A stretch of DNA of 64,000 nucleotides from Chitinophaga filiformis (GCF_900102545.1 NZ_FNBN01000003.1:735461-799460), one strand, 5' to 3'; positions 54,179 to 62,766 are shown, counted from the first letter of the stretch. Translations and numbers: made by a program. The notes: generated from the sequence alone by a model not told the origin.

Positions 54179-55303
54179 GTGCCTAAAGTATTATCAGCCG
54201 TTGCCTGTAATCTGGACGCGAACGTTCTAGCAGCATGTTTGCCTTTGATGGAGGAATCCAGGGTAGAAGCCATAGAATGGTCTTTTGATGCATTATATAA
54301 GGTAAAAGAAGTGCCTTCCTGGTTCCGGGAGCTACTGACAGCCTTTAGCCAGGAGAAGCGGCTAATCGGCCATGGTATCTTCTTTTCTCTATTTTCGGGT
54401 AAGTGGTTGCCTGAGCAGGAAAACTGGCTAAAGCATCTGGCGCAGACCGCCGCCGAGTTCCAGTTTGATCACATTACAGAACACTTCGGGTTCATGACAG
54501 GTAAGGATTTCCATCATGGCGCGCCCCTGAATATTCCTTATACTACTACTACGCTCAATATTGGCAGGGACAGGTTGAAGCGGATCTACGAAGCCTGCGG
54601 GCGACCGGTAGGTCTGGAGAACCTGGCCTTTTCATATTCACTGGATGAAGTAAAACGGCATGGCGCCTTTTTGGAACAGCTGCTTGAACCGGTAAACGGA
54701 TTTATTATCCTCGATCTTCACAATCTCTACTGCCAGCTCCGGAACTTTGATATCTCATTTGATGAGATGATTGCCTTGTATCCATTGGAAAGAGTCCGGG
54801 AGATCCATATCTCAGGTGGCAGCTGGGACGATTCTAACGCTGACCCAAAGCGCAGCATAAGGAGGGATACGCACGATGATGCCGTGCCTCCTGAAGTATT
54901 CCAATTACTCGAAATGACCATCGCACGATGCCCACATCTTAAATACGTTGTGCTGGAACAACTGGGCAATGGACTGGCAACAGAAGAAAGCAGACGTTGC
55001 TTTTACAATGATTTTTTGCAGATGGAGGAGATCGTTCGGCGGAATAACAACGAGAATGGTACAGATGCCTCCGATCCCTTTATTCCGCTATTCCCCCTAT
55101 CAACAGGTACCGTTGTTGAAGATATGACACTATATCAACAGCAGTTGGAACTTTCTTCTATCCTTGAATCATCTGCCTCTTACACAGAGGCTATATACGC
55201 ACTCACGCAGTCCTCCCTGGCTAATTCTGACTGGAGAATAGAACAATGGGAACCTTATATGATTGAAACCGCAGTTAAGATTGCACAGAAGTGGAAGAAG
55301 TAG
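54179..55303 (+). CDS. DUF692 / MNIO multinuclear iron oxidative enzyme
   Basis: The 374-residue TIM-barrel protein has MNIO motifs in order: GHGIFFS (H65), ITEHFGF (E101, H102), VGLENLAFS (E147, N148), LDLHNLY (D179, H181, N182), REIHISGG (H210), RRDTHDDAVP (D230, H232, D233) and VVLEQLGNG (E260). These residues normally hold two or three iron atoms that drive four-electron chemistry on peptide cysteines. The start is GTG; a stop lies 27 bp upstream in frame and no ATG fits. About 85-100 C-terminal residues beyond the barrel form helices that could take the role of the usual separate partner protein. It follows the peptide gene. Confidence 0.88.
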   Translation: MPKVLSAVACNLDANVLAACLPLMEESRVEAIEWSFDALYKVKEVPSWFRELLTAFSQEKRLIGHGIFFSLFSGKWLPEQENWLKHLAQTAAEFQFDHITEHFGFMTGKDFHHGAPLNIPYTTTTLNIGRDRLKRIYEACGRPVGLENLAFSYSLDEVKRHGAFLEQLLEPVNGFIILDLHNLYCQLRNFDISFDEMIALYPLERVREIHISGGSWDDSNADPKRSIRRDTHDDAVPPEVFQLLEMTIARCPHLKYVVLEQLGNGLATEESRRCFYNDFLQMEEIVRRNNNENGTDASDPFIPLFPLSTGTVVEDMTLYQQQLELSSILESSASYTEAIYALTQSSLANSDWRIEQWEPYMIETAVKIAQKWKK

Positions 55304-55411
55304 GGAGCGCCATAGAGAGATAGTGACATTTATCACGTATGTTATTTGAGAAATGTCCTTGGAGGCGGCGCCTATACTACCTGAACTTTGCCGTGATAAA
55401 AAAACAATATC

Positions 55412-56179
55412 ATGAAGTTAAAGAATAAGGTAGCAGTGATTACAGGAGGCAATAGTGGCATCGGATTTGGTATCGCAGCAGCATTTGAAAAGGAAGGCGC
55501 CCTGGGCTCAATCGTAGGCAGAAAACAAGCAGCATTAGACCAGTCGGTAGCAAGCCTGGGCAGCAATTTTATTGGGATCAATGCTGATGTGACAAAAATG
55601 AAAGACCTTGACCGGGTATTCAAAGATACTTCCAGCAAATTTGGCAAGATAGATACCATTGTTGTAAATGCGGGAGGTGTGGTAGAAGGTGCGGAGCTTG
55701 GCTCCATTGCTGTTATCACAGAATCGGACTTTGACCGTTATATGAACCTCAACTTAAAGAGTGTATACTTCACCATTCAAAAAGCATTACCCTACATGAG
55801 AGACGGTGCGTCTATTGTGCTGATTGGTTCTATAGCCGGGCATCGCGCCTTTCCCGGTCAAACGGTATATGCCGCGGCTAAAGCTGCCGTTATCTCTTTT
55901 GCCCGCGGAATATCGTTGGATCTATTAGATAGAAAGATAAGGGTAAATGTACTCTCTCCCGGAACTATTGATACTCCTGTCTTTGGGAAATTTTTACCTG
56001 CTGAACAGGTGGATCCAGTTAAAAATATGTGGGTCGATTTAATTCCTATCGGTAGGATAGGGCAACCATCAGATATAGGAAATGCAGCTGTGTTCCTGGC
56101 TTCGGATGAATCATCTTTTGTGGTGGGTACTGAAATTATAGCGGATGGTGGTGTATTAAACATGACAATCCTGAAATAA
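55412..56179 (+). CDS. Short-chain dehydrogenase/reductase (SDR)
   Basis: The 255-residue classical SDR has the NAD(P) loop ITGGNSGIGFGIAAAFEKEGA. DTIVVNAGG is in place of NNAG, catalytic Ser is in VLIGSIAG, and Tyr-x-x-x-Lys appears as VYAAAKAAV. VLSPGTIDTPVF and the C-terminal EIIADGG complete the family pattern. The substrate is unknown. Its start is 109 bp after the MNIO gene, so they may or may not be co-transcribed. The Crp/Fnr gene downstream is a plausible regulator. Confidence 0.94.
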   Translation: MKLKNKVAVITGGNSGIGFGIAAAFEKEGALGSIVGRKQAALDQSVASLGSNFIGINADVTKMKDLDRVFKDTSSKFGKIDTIVVNAGGVVEGAELGSIAVITESDFDRYMNLNLKSVYFTIQKALPYMRDGASIVLIGSIAGHRAFPGQTVYAAAKAAVISFARGISLDLLDRKIRVNVLSPGTIDTPVFGKFLPAEQVDPVKNMWVDLIPIGRIGQPSDIGNAAVFLASDESSFVVGTEIIADGGVLNMTILK

Positions 56180-56251
56180 ATTACTAATACCTGCACAGTT
56201 CAGAAGCCCTGTACGTAACGGAGTTTCTTTATATAAACCTCCAGCCAGGTA

Positions 56252-56280
56252 TGGCATTTGTGCCAATTATTCTATTTTTG
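56252..56280 (+). promoter_or_regulatory. Promoter region with palindrome before the Crp/Fnr gene
   Basis: TGGCA at 56252-56256 and TGCCA at 56261-56265 form an inverted repeat, followed by TATTTTTG at 56273-56280, a match to the Bacteroidota -7 element. The palindrome overlaps the place of the -33 region, so a repressor there could block transcription. Autoregulation is inference. Confidence 0.4.
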
Positions 56281-56298
56281 CCACAAATCTGCCTGTAA

Positions 56299-56883
56299 AT
56301 GTTTGACGTCCTGGTGAAATATCTAAGGGAAAAAGGCTCTCTTACTAATGATGAAATTGAGCAGTTTCGTGCCAGTTCAATAACAAGAAGATTTCGTAAA
56401 AGACAATACCTGCTACAGGAAGGAGATATTTGTCATTACAATTCTTTTGTTGCAAAGGGGTGTATGCGTATGTATCGCGTGGGCGATAATGGAGCTGAGC
56501 ACATGCTAAGGTTTGCTATCGAAACCTGGTGGATGGCTGACTATGAAAGCTATAATTCAGGAAATTCATCAAAGAATAATATCGATGCTTTGGAGGATAC
56601 TGACTTAATAATGATCAAAAAGAATGATTTTGACGCGTTGGTAAATGCAATCCCTAACTTTCGGATTTTCAAGGAAAAGCTTGAAACAAGGAGCTATGAT
56701 GCGAGCCAAAACCGCATATTAAGTAACATTAGTGATACCGCAGAAAAGCGATACGAAAATTTCATCCAAAAATATCCTGACATTTATAACCGTGTGCCAC
56801 TCCACATGATAGCATCCTATCTGGGGCTGACACGGGAAACGTTAAGCCGGATCAGAAAGCAATATGCAAAAACAGATAAGTAA
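56299..56883 (+). CDS. Crp/Fnr-family transcriptional regulator
   Basis: The 194-residue regulator has a cyclic-nucleotide-binding-like jelly roll (about 20-120; RKRQYLLQEGDICHYNSFVAKGCMRMY) and a C-terminal winged helix (about 140-190; IASYLGLTRETLSRIRKQY). The residues that bind cAMP in Crp are not conserved, and no Fnr-type cysteine cluster is present, so the effector is unknown, as in many Bacteroidota members. It is 119 bp downstream of the SDR gene. Confidence 0.94.
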   Translation: MFDVLVKYLREKGSLTNDEIEQFRASSITRRFRKRQYLLQEGDICHYNSFVAKGCMRMYRVGDNGAEHMLRFAIETWWMADYESYNSGNSSKNNIDALEDTDLIMIKKNDFDALVNAIPNFRIFKEKLETRSYDASQNRILSNISDTAEKRYENFIQKYPDIYNRVPLHMIASYLGLTRETLSRIRKQYAKTDK

Positions 56884-56964
56884 ATTATATCCGGTACTAA
56901 AGAACGCATTATTTGTGTAGGTAACAGAGGCGCTGAGTTCAGGTTGCTATAATGGGGGGACTAG

Positions 56965-57588
56965 TTATAAACCCTCTTTTTTCGCCAGCACTACACTATA
57001 GTCTAACATCCAACCCGATATTGAGCTGTTCTCCGAAGGACGCAGCCAGAACTTTTCGATATAGTTTTTATGAGTTAACTCGAAGGTTTTCCTGCCTTTA
57101 AAGTCAGGTGGGAGACAAGGAAAATATTTTGTAGTCAAAAAATTCATTATTTCCATTCCGGATGTATCAGCCAGTTCTGCGTCGATAATCCACTGACAAT
57201 CTAACCTGAATATCCTTCCTTGTTTGTCAGCAGAAAAGTATAGCGCCCCAAGTATCGAACCAGTGGACAGGGTAACATCATAGTAATCGTCCAACGACAA
57301 GTAATCTTTAATGATTGGAAAATACCTGTCGTATTTCCCATTTGGATCATAGCGATAGGAAAAGGTTGTATCGAATTGCTTTACGTTCCCTCCAATGGTC
57401 AGTAAGGGTTTGCCTTTATATTGTAAGCAAACGGGATCCGTGTAAGTAATTGTTGTGTCGAAACCTTCTGCTAAAAAGATACTGTCCAAAAGGGTTGGCT
57501 TTGCTTTTGGGGTGCTGGCATGTTTGCTGGTATGGTTGCCGGTACATGAAACTGCCAGCATACAAATTGCGAGTAATAACTTTTTCAT
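56965..57588 (-). CDS. Lipoprotein of unknown function
   Basis: The 207-residue product begins MKKLLLAICMLAVSC, a lipoprotein signal with lipobox AVSC, followed by a serine/lysine/histidine-rich linker. The mature domain is beta-rich and aromatic, with no recognisable motif. The frame extends 12 codons upstream, but the signal peptide fixes the ATG at 57588. It is convergent with the Crp/Fnr gene and divergent from the RiPP receptor. Confidence 0.8.
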   Translation of the reverse strand: MKKLLLAICMLAVSCTGNHTSKHASTPKAKPTLLDSIFLAEGFDTTITYTDPVCLQYKGKPLLTIGGNVKQFDTTFSYRYDPNGKYDRYFPIIKDYLSLDDYYDVTLSTGSILGALYFSADKQGRIFRLDCQWIIDAELADTSGMEIMNFLTTKYFPCLPPDFKGRKTFELTHKNYIEKFWLRPSENSSISGWMLDYSVVLAKKEGL

Positions 57589-57920
57589 TAAAATGGGTTG
57601 TAGTGCTTTCGGACTTATTTCCATTCAGAAATACGGCTAAACGCCCAAATATACACAACTCATATAAAATATTACAATAAACTGTTCCCCTTTTGTCGGT
57701 GCCCGGCAAAGCGTCTGGTACCCGTAGTAGCTTCGAACATTCGGCTTTTCGACCGAAGTTTTATCCCCCAAAAAATCAGCTTCATCGAATTATTACCCCC
57801 TCCTCGTCGAAAAGCCACATATACTCATCGAAGTCGTTTTCTATTCCTGGGAATGTTTTAGAAATTCAGTTCAGATAAGGATAACTGCTTCAAATGACAT
57901 GGTCATTTCAATTTTTACTT
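57589..57920. promoter_or_regulatory. Repeat-rich region upstream of the RiPP receptor gene
   Basis: This intergenic stretch has an 11-bp inverted repeat, GGCTTTTCGAC (57743-57753) and GTCGAAAAGCC (57806-57816). Further TTCGA/TCGAA copies occur near 57732, 57784 and 57828. Such a cluster just before the RiPP cluster looks like an operator array or structured leader. No gene is seen. Confidence 0.45.
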
Positions 57921-60314
57921 ATGAAAAGTATCGTCTTTTATTTAGTGAGTATGTTTTTTGCTATAGGGGTTAGTGCCCAGGCAGTTTCTGTTGGGGGAAG
58001 AATTATTGATGAAACCGGACAGCCGGTTGCATTTGCCTCTGTTGCTATACTAAAAGGCGCTTCGATCGTTGGCCAGAAAATAGCTTCCGAAGATGGCAGT
58101 TTTAAGTTAATGATTGACAGTGTAGGCAGGTATGAAATAAAAATCAGACATGCGTCATACGTAGAGTTTTCGAAGGAAATACAGCTGCAGTCATCACTGG
58201 ATTCAGAAGTACTTGTTTTAAAGAAAAGTGAAAAACAGCTACGGGAGGTAACAGTAACCGCCAATAAACCCTTCGTAACGAGAAAGATAGATCGTGTTGT
58301 AATGAATGTGCAGGATAATGCCATTGCAACGGGAAAATCTTCTATGGATCTATTCCGTCTGGCTCCGGGCGTCTTCGTAAATAATGGCAATATCTCTATT
58401 AATGGTGTATGGGGAACCCGCGTAATGGTTAATGGAAGAATGCTTAACCTAAAGGGAGATGATTTAAAGAACTACCTGGCGAATTTGAAATCAAACGATA
58501 TTAAATCCATTGAGATTATTGCCCATCCTCCGGCAGAATATGATGCAGAAGGTAGTGGCGGTATTATTAATATCGTGCTGAAGAAAAACCTGAATAGTGG
58601 CTTGAATGGTTATATAGGTGCTGATTATTCTATCGGTATAGGAAAATACCCTGCCTATCAGCCTTATCTGAGTCTGAACTACAGAAAGAAGAAAGTTGGT
58701 TTAAGTGGAAGTTATTCCTATGGACGGGAGAAGAACTTTCAGGACATTACCCAGGACAGGAGTTTCACCGATAATGGACAATACCATTCTACTACATCTT
58801 CAACCGGGTGGCGAAATTCGAATAACGTCAAACTCGGCGTCACCTACGATATTAGCAATAGGGAATACCTGGCTATTGACTATACCGGTCAGTTTGGATG
58901 GTATAAGGATACTACTCATTCAGTAACAACTATAAACTATCCGGTTCAGCAGAATAATACCCTTTCTGATGGGATCTTTCCTTCCTATACAAAAACAAAG
59001 TTTTCGAATATAGGCCTGAACTATGGCATCACAACAGATTCTCTGGGCTCTAAATTTACCCTTGTTTCAGACTATACCTATAATGATAGGAATGGGATCA
59101 GTGGCACCTATAGCAAAACATTTGATTTCAATAAGGCCGTAATTGCGGACACTGTGTTTAATTTTCTATATCCCAGTATTGCGAAAATATTCACGGCAGA
59201 TGTGAAGTATAACAAAGTGTTTAAGGGAGGAAAGAGCCTTTCTTTCGGAGGAAAAGCTACTGTTACTGACATTGATAATGATAATGCCTATGAGAATTAT
59301 TATAATGGTGAATGGGGCCATATTCCCGGTCTTGGATTTAATTATAAATACAGCGAAAAGATCTATGCAGGCTTTGTCAATTTTAGCGGAAGTGTAGCGG
59401 GTATAGATTATAAACTGGGACTCCGGGGTGAAAACAGCGATATTTCCGGTACCTTAAAGGGAGGAGGACAGGATACCGTTGTAGCACGTAATTATTTTAA
59501 CCTTTTCCCATCCCTCTTTTTAAAGAAGAATCTTAATAAAGACGAAAGCAATTCGCTTACGCTTTCCTATAACAGGCGAATTAAACGTCCTTCTTACTTT
59601 GAATTGAACCCATATAAATATTTTATTGATAACTATACCGTACAAACAGGTAATCCATTTTTGAATCCGCAATTCACCGACGCTGTTGAACTGGGCTATA
59701 CTTTTAAAAGTCAATATTATATCGGCGTAAGTTATTCTCATACAAAGGATGTTATTAACCAGGTAATTGAGAATGACCCCGCTCTCAAGCAAATGACAAT
59801 ACTACGGAAGAATACAGGTAGCAATACCGTATATACCGGCACATTCAGTATTCCTGTTAAAATAACTGATTGGTGGAATACCAGTAACAACCTGTTGTTG
59901 ACCTATACAGCATCTGTTGCACCTGAGTTTTCTATTAAAAAGGGATCCCTGGTACTGCAAACAGAGCAGGATATCATGCTTGGAAATGGATTTGGCGTAA
60001 ATCTGAATGGGTTTTATACGCCGAGGGTTGTTACCGGCAATATTGTCACCGGACGTATCGCAAGTATTGATTTTGGTATACAGAAGAAGCTCCTGAATAA
60101 TAAGCTCACTTTAAAAGCATCTATTAGCGATATTTTTTACACCAATAACTTCAAGGCGACCAGCTACTATAACGAATCGGTTATCAGGATAAGACAGAAA
60201 GAGCAAAGCCGTGTGCTTTCAATTACATCAGTATACAACTTCAACCTGGGGAAAGCCTTCAAATCAAAAGAGATAAAAAGTAGCAATGCTGATGAAAAAA
60301 GCAGGCTAAAATAA
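57921..60314 (+). CDS. Outer-membrane beta-barrel receptor of the RiPP cluster (TonB-receptor-like)
   Basis: The 797-residue protein has a signal peptide ending IGVSAQA and a carboxypeptidase-regulatory-like domain (about 20-100; VGGRIIDETGQPVAFASVAI). A plug-like segment follows (REVTVTANKPFVTRKIDRVV; FRLAPGVFVNNGNISING; IEIIAHPPAEYDAEGSGGII), then a barrel of the outer-membrane beta-barrel family 3 type. The barrel ends near VYNFNLGKAF, followed by a charged 18-residue tail. An ATG at 57894 exists, but 57921 starts the signal. It directly precedes three precursor genes, so it may export or import the mature peptide, or be unlinked. Confidence 0.88.
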   Translation: MKSIVFYLVSMFFAIGVSAQAVSVGGRIIDETGQPVAFASVAILKGASIVGQKIASEDGSFKLMIDSVGRYEIKIRHASYVEFSKEIQLQSSLDSEVLVLKKSEKQLREVTVTANKPFVTRKIDRVVMNVQDNAIATGKSSMDLFRLAPGVFVNNGNISINGVWGTRVMVNGRMLNLKGDDLKNYLANLKSNDIKSIEIIAHPPAEYDAEGSGGIINIVLKKNLNSGLNGYIGADYSIGIGKYPAYQPYLSLNYRKKKVGLSGSYSYGREKNFQDITQDRSFTDNGQYHSTTSSTGWRNSNNVKLGVTYDISNREYLAIDYTGQFGWYKDTTHSVTTINYPVQQNNTLSDGIFPSYTKTKFSNIGLNYGITTDSLGSKFTLVSDYTYNDRNGISGTYSKTFDFNKAVIADTVFNFLYPSIAKIFTADVKYNKVFKGGKSLSFGGKATVTDIDNDNAYENYYNGEWGHIPGLGFNYKYSEKIYAGFVNFSGSVAGIDYKLGLRGENSDISGTLKGGGQDTVVARNYFNLFPSLFLKKNLNKDESNSLTLSYNRRIKRPSYFELNPYKYFIDNYTVQTGNPFLNPQFTDAVELGYTFKSQYYIGVSYSHTKDVINQVIENDPALKQMTILRKNTGSNTVYTGTFSIPVKITDWWNTSNNLLLTYTASVAPEFSIKKGSLVLQTEQDIMLGNGFGVNLNGFYTPRVVTGNIVTGRIASIDFGIQKKLLNNKLTLKASISDIFYTNNFKATSYYNESVIRIRQKEQSRVLSITSVYNFNLGKAFKSKEIKSSNADEKSRLK

Positions 60315-60387
60315 AATATTGGTTGCAACAATATGGGGATGCCGAAAACCATTACAAAGAGTAGGCACAACTCTCAAATTTAAAACT

Positions 60388-60573
60388 ATGTCTACAGAAA
60401 AAAAATCAGCTGTTGATAAAGCTGCTGAATCCCTTGAAGTTGAAAAATTGACTGAAAGTGAAGCAGGCAAGTTAGAAGGAGGTTTTTCAGATGCTGTTTC
60501 TGAAAGTGATGAGAGTGGGGGAGGACTAAATATTTCCAAATGTTATTGCACTGGCACGCCTACAACAACGTGA
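60388..60573 (+). CDS. RiPP-like precursor peptide 1 (GG leader, CYC core)
   Basis: The 61-residue peptide begins MSTEKKSAVDKAAESLEVEK, an acidic/lysine leader, continues LTESEAGKLEGGFSDA with a Gly-Gly of the type cut by C39 peptidases, and ends with core NISKCYCTGTPTTT. The leader L-T-E-x-E-A-x-x-L-x-GG pattern resembles the Bacteroidota radical-SAM-targeted GG precursors. It is the first of three paralogues before a radical SAM/SPASM gene. An upstream frame opening at 60319 is ignored, because all three paralogues share the MST start. Confidence 0.85.
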   Translation: MSTEKKSAVDKAAESLEVEKLTESEAGKLEGGFSDAVSESDESGGGLNISKCYCTGTPTTT

Positions 60574-60736
60574 GCATAACAATTTTAGGCTGGTAGAAGC
60601 CTTCAACTCAAAAAAGCAACAAAAAAGTAGCAATGCTGATGAAAAAAAGCAGGCTAAAATAAAATATTGGTTGCAACAATATGGGGAAGCCGAAAACCAT
60701 TACAAAGAGTAGGCGCAACACTCAAAATTTAAAACA

Positions 60737-60919
60737 ATGTCTACAGAAAAAAAATCAGCTGTCGAGAAAGCTCTCGAATTCGAAAAATTGAGTGAAAATG
60801 AAGCAGGTCAGTTAGCCGGAGGATTTTCAGAAGCTCTTTCTGAAAGTGATTCCGATGACGGCGGATTTGAAATTAATATCTCAAAATGCCACTGTACTTC
60901 TACGCCTGAAACAACATGA
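60737..60919 (+). CDS. RiPP-like precursor peptide 2 (GG leader, CHC core)
   Basis: The 60-residue paralogue of the preceding peptide has the leader ending LSENEAGQLAGGFSEA, a variable acidic stretch (ESDSDDGG), and the core INISKCHCTSTPETT. The leader and NISKCxCT are conserved while the segment between them varies, as expected for a processed peptide family. Its 5' region is a near copy of that before peptide 1. Confidence 0.85.
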   Translation: MSTEKKSAVEKALEFEKLSENEAGQLAGGFSEALSESDSDDGGFEINISKCHCTSTPETT

Positions 60920-61075
60920 GGATATCAGCTTTAACCTGGTAGAAGTCTTTAATTCAAAAGCGACAAGAAGTGGCTGTGCTGAAAAGAAGGCAGGCTAATT
61001 GATATGCTTGTTGCAACAATATGGGGTCGCCGAAAACCATTATAAAGAGTAGGCTTAACCTTCAAATCTTACGTT

Positions 61076-61267
61076 ATGTCCACAAAAAAAGAATCAGCTA
61101 TTGAAAAAGCTGTTAAATCCCTTGATGTTGAAAGACTGACTGAAAACGAAGCCGGTCAGTTAGCCGGTGGGTTTTCAGAAGCAGTGGATGCTGAAAGCCT
61201 CAGTTCAGGAGATATCAATATTTCAAAATGCCATTGTACTACTAACCCAACGAAACCCACAGAATAG
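61076..61267 (+). CDS. RiPP-like precursor peptide 3 (GG leader, CHC core)
   Basis: The 63-residue third paralogue has leader LTENEAGQLAGGFSEA, the linker VDAESLSSGD and the core INISKCHCTTNPTKPTE. It is the most diverged copy. It is followed by a hairpin and then the radical SAM gene. Together, the three copies show that N-I-S-K-C-[YH]-C-T is the conserved product region. Confidence 0.85.
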   Translation: MSTKKESAIEKAVKSLDVERLTENEAGQLAGGFSEAVDAESLSSGDINISKCHCTTNPTKPTE

Positions 61268-61324
61268 ATCTCTATGGCGTGAAGCTGTTAGTATAGATTT
61301 CTGCAAGGCATTCCTTACACTTAT

Positions 61325-61368
61325 AAATGAATAGCCTGTCAGACTATGAGAAGATAGGCTATTCATTT
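61325..61368 (+). terminator. Hairpin between precursor genes and the maturase gene
   Basis: AAATGAATAGCCTGTC (61325-61340) pairs with GATAGGCTATTCATTT (61353-61368), 15 of 16 positions, with a 12-nt loop. It is followed by only a short T-run, so it could partly stop transcription and keep precursor mRNA in excess of the enzyme. Confidence 0.65.
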
Positions 61369-61440
61369 TAAGCTACAATCTGCTATTGTTCGGCTACTGA
61401 TCATCTTGTTTTGTTTTTTATTATACTTAAATGATGTATT

Positions 61441-62766
61441 ATGAAGAAAAGTCAGTTTAACACCAGTCTGGTTTATGAAAATAAAAATTATATCTATAAT
61501 GCATTCAGCAATAAATTCATTGCCATAGATCCGACCATTTCTGACATTCTAGACGCTATCAGAACGCCGGAGCATATAGAGGAGCTTTCAGAATATCATC
61601 CAACATTGTATAGTTCTCTTTGCAAAAATGGATTTTTTGTAGGGGATGAAGTGGATGAAATTCAAAAGGTGAAGGATTTAAGTGCTAAAGTCGATAAGAA
61701 CGACACGCATTTCGAATTGATCGTTAACCCTACCATGAACTGTAATTTTAAATGCTGGTATTGTTACGAATCGCACGTGAAAGGGTCGAAGATGAATAAA
61801 GAAACGGTTAATAAAACCTGTTCTTTAATTGCAAATATCATTGAATCTAATCCCAACCTCAAATCTTTCCATATTGCATGGTTTGGTGGAGAGCCGCTAA
61901 TGTATTACCGTGATGTGATTGAACCTATCATGGATTTTGCGGAAGACTTCTGTGCCCTGCATAATATTTATCTTTCCTGCCATTTTACAACCAACGGATT
62001 CCTGCTTACAGATGATATTATCCAATCATTAAAGAAATATACAATTACCGGTCTCCAGATTACACTGGATGGTAATAAAGAAACACATAATACCGTAAGG
62101 TATGTAAGTGCCACCAGGGGATCGTATGACACTATTATTGAAAATATAGTGAAGTTGTGTGAGAACGACTTTCACGTGGGGATAAGGGTGAATTATACCA
62201 GCACTAATATGGATGGTTTTGAAGAGGTCTTTGACGATCTGTGCACTATCTCTAATGAGAAAAGGCATAATGCTACCATATCATTTCATAAAGTCTGGCA
62301 GGTGAGCGATGACAAAGCTATGTCTGACAGGGTGCTAAGTCTGATCAGGCTGGTGAGAGATATCGGATTCGTAGCAGCAGAAGGGGCTATCCCTGATAGT
62401 GTAAGACACTCCTGTTATGCTGATAAAGTAAATAACGCAACAATTAATTATAACGGTGATGTGTATAAGTGCACGGCGCGAAACTTTTCACCAGATGCTA
62501 AGGAAGGTGTACTGACTGAGGATGGCAAGATCGAATGGAATTCAAAGTTCCATACTAGGATGGATATTAAATTTAAAAATAAGCCCTGCCTGGAATGCCC
62601 TATTATGCCATTGTGTAATGGAGGTTGCTCACAGCATGCTATGGAGAACGCAGGGAAAGATTACTGTGTATACGATTTTGATGAGAATAAAAAGAAGGAT
62701 ATAGTAGTGAAGAAACTGATGAATATCATTGATAAAAGGAATAGTAATGAATACAGCCACTATTAA
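61441..62766 (+). CDS. Radical SAM/SPASM peptide maturase
   Basis: The 441-residue radical S-adenosylmethionine enzyme has the cluster motif NCNFKCWYCYE (C101, C105, C108, C-x3-C-x2-C). AWFGGEPLM, TTNGFLL and LQITLDGNKETHN are later SAM-binding strands. The C-terminal SPASM region (SCYADKV, YKCTAR, CLECPIMPLCNGGCSQH, DYCVYD) binds auxiliary 4Fe-4S clusters. The first 85 residues, before the barrel, may recognise the leader. Enzymes of this layout form thioether, C-C or related links in ribosomal peptides. It lies 173 bp after precursor 3 and overlaps the next gene by 20 bp. Confidence 0.95.
   Translation: MKKSQFNTSLVYENKNYIYNAFSNKFIAIDPTISDILDAIRTPEHIEELSEYHPTLYSSLCKNGFFVGDEVDEIQKVKDLSAKVDKNDTHFELIVNPTMNCNFKCWYCYESHVKGSKMNKETVNKTCSLIANIIESNPNLKSFHIAWFGGEPLMYYRDVIEPIMDFAEDFCALHNIYLSCHFTTNGFLLTDDIIQSLKKYTITGLQITLDGNKETHNTVRYVSATRGSYDTIIENIVKLCENDFHVGIRVNYTSTNMDGFEEVFDDLCTISNEKRHNATISFHKVWQVSDDKAMSDRVLSLIRLVRDIGFVAAEGAIPDSVRHSCYADKVNNATINYNGDVYKCTARNFSPDAKEGVLTEDGKIEWNSKFHTRMDIKFKNKPCLECPIMPLCNGGCSQHAMENAGKDYCVYDFDENKKKDIVVKKLMNIIDKRNSNEYSHY

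Larger units (their letters stand above)
60240..61267 (+). repeat. Three tandem units of about 340 bp carrying the precursor genes
   Basis: Units of roughly 60240-60573, 60580-60919 and 60922-61267 align over their full length. Each has a copy of the receptor gene's 3' end (AATGCTGATGAAAAAA in the first two), a leader with TTGCAACAATATGGGG and GCCGAAAACCATTA, and one precursor gene. Start codons are 349 and 339 bp apart. Units 1 and 2 are closest, and unit 3 is more diverged. Tandem duplication including the end of the receptor gene explains this. Confidence 0.9.

Noticed and set aside
60319..60387. Longer start for precursor peptide 1
   Set aside because: The extension is the translation of the conserved non-coding leader; the three paralogues agree only from MST onward.
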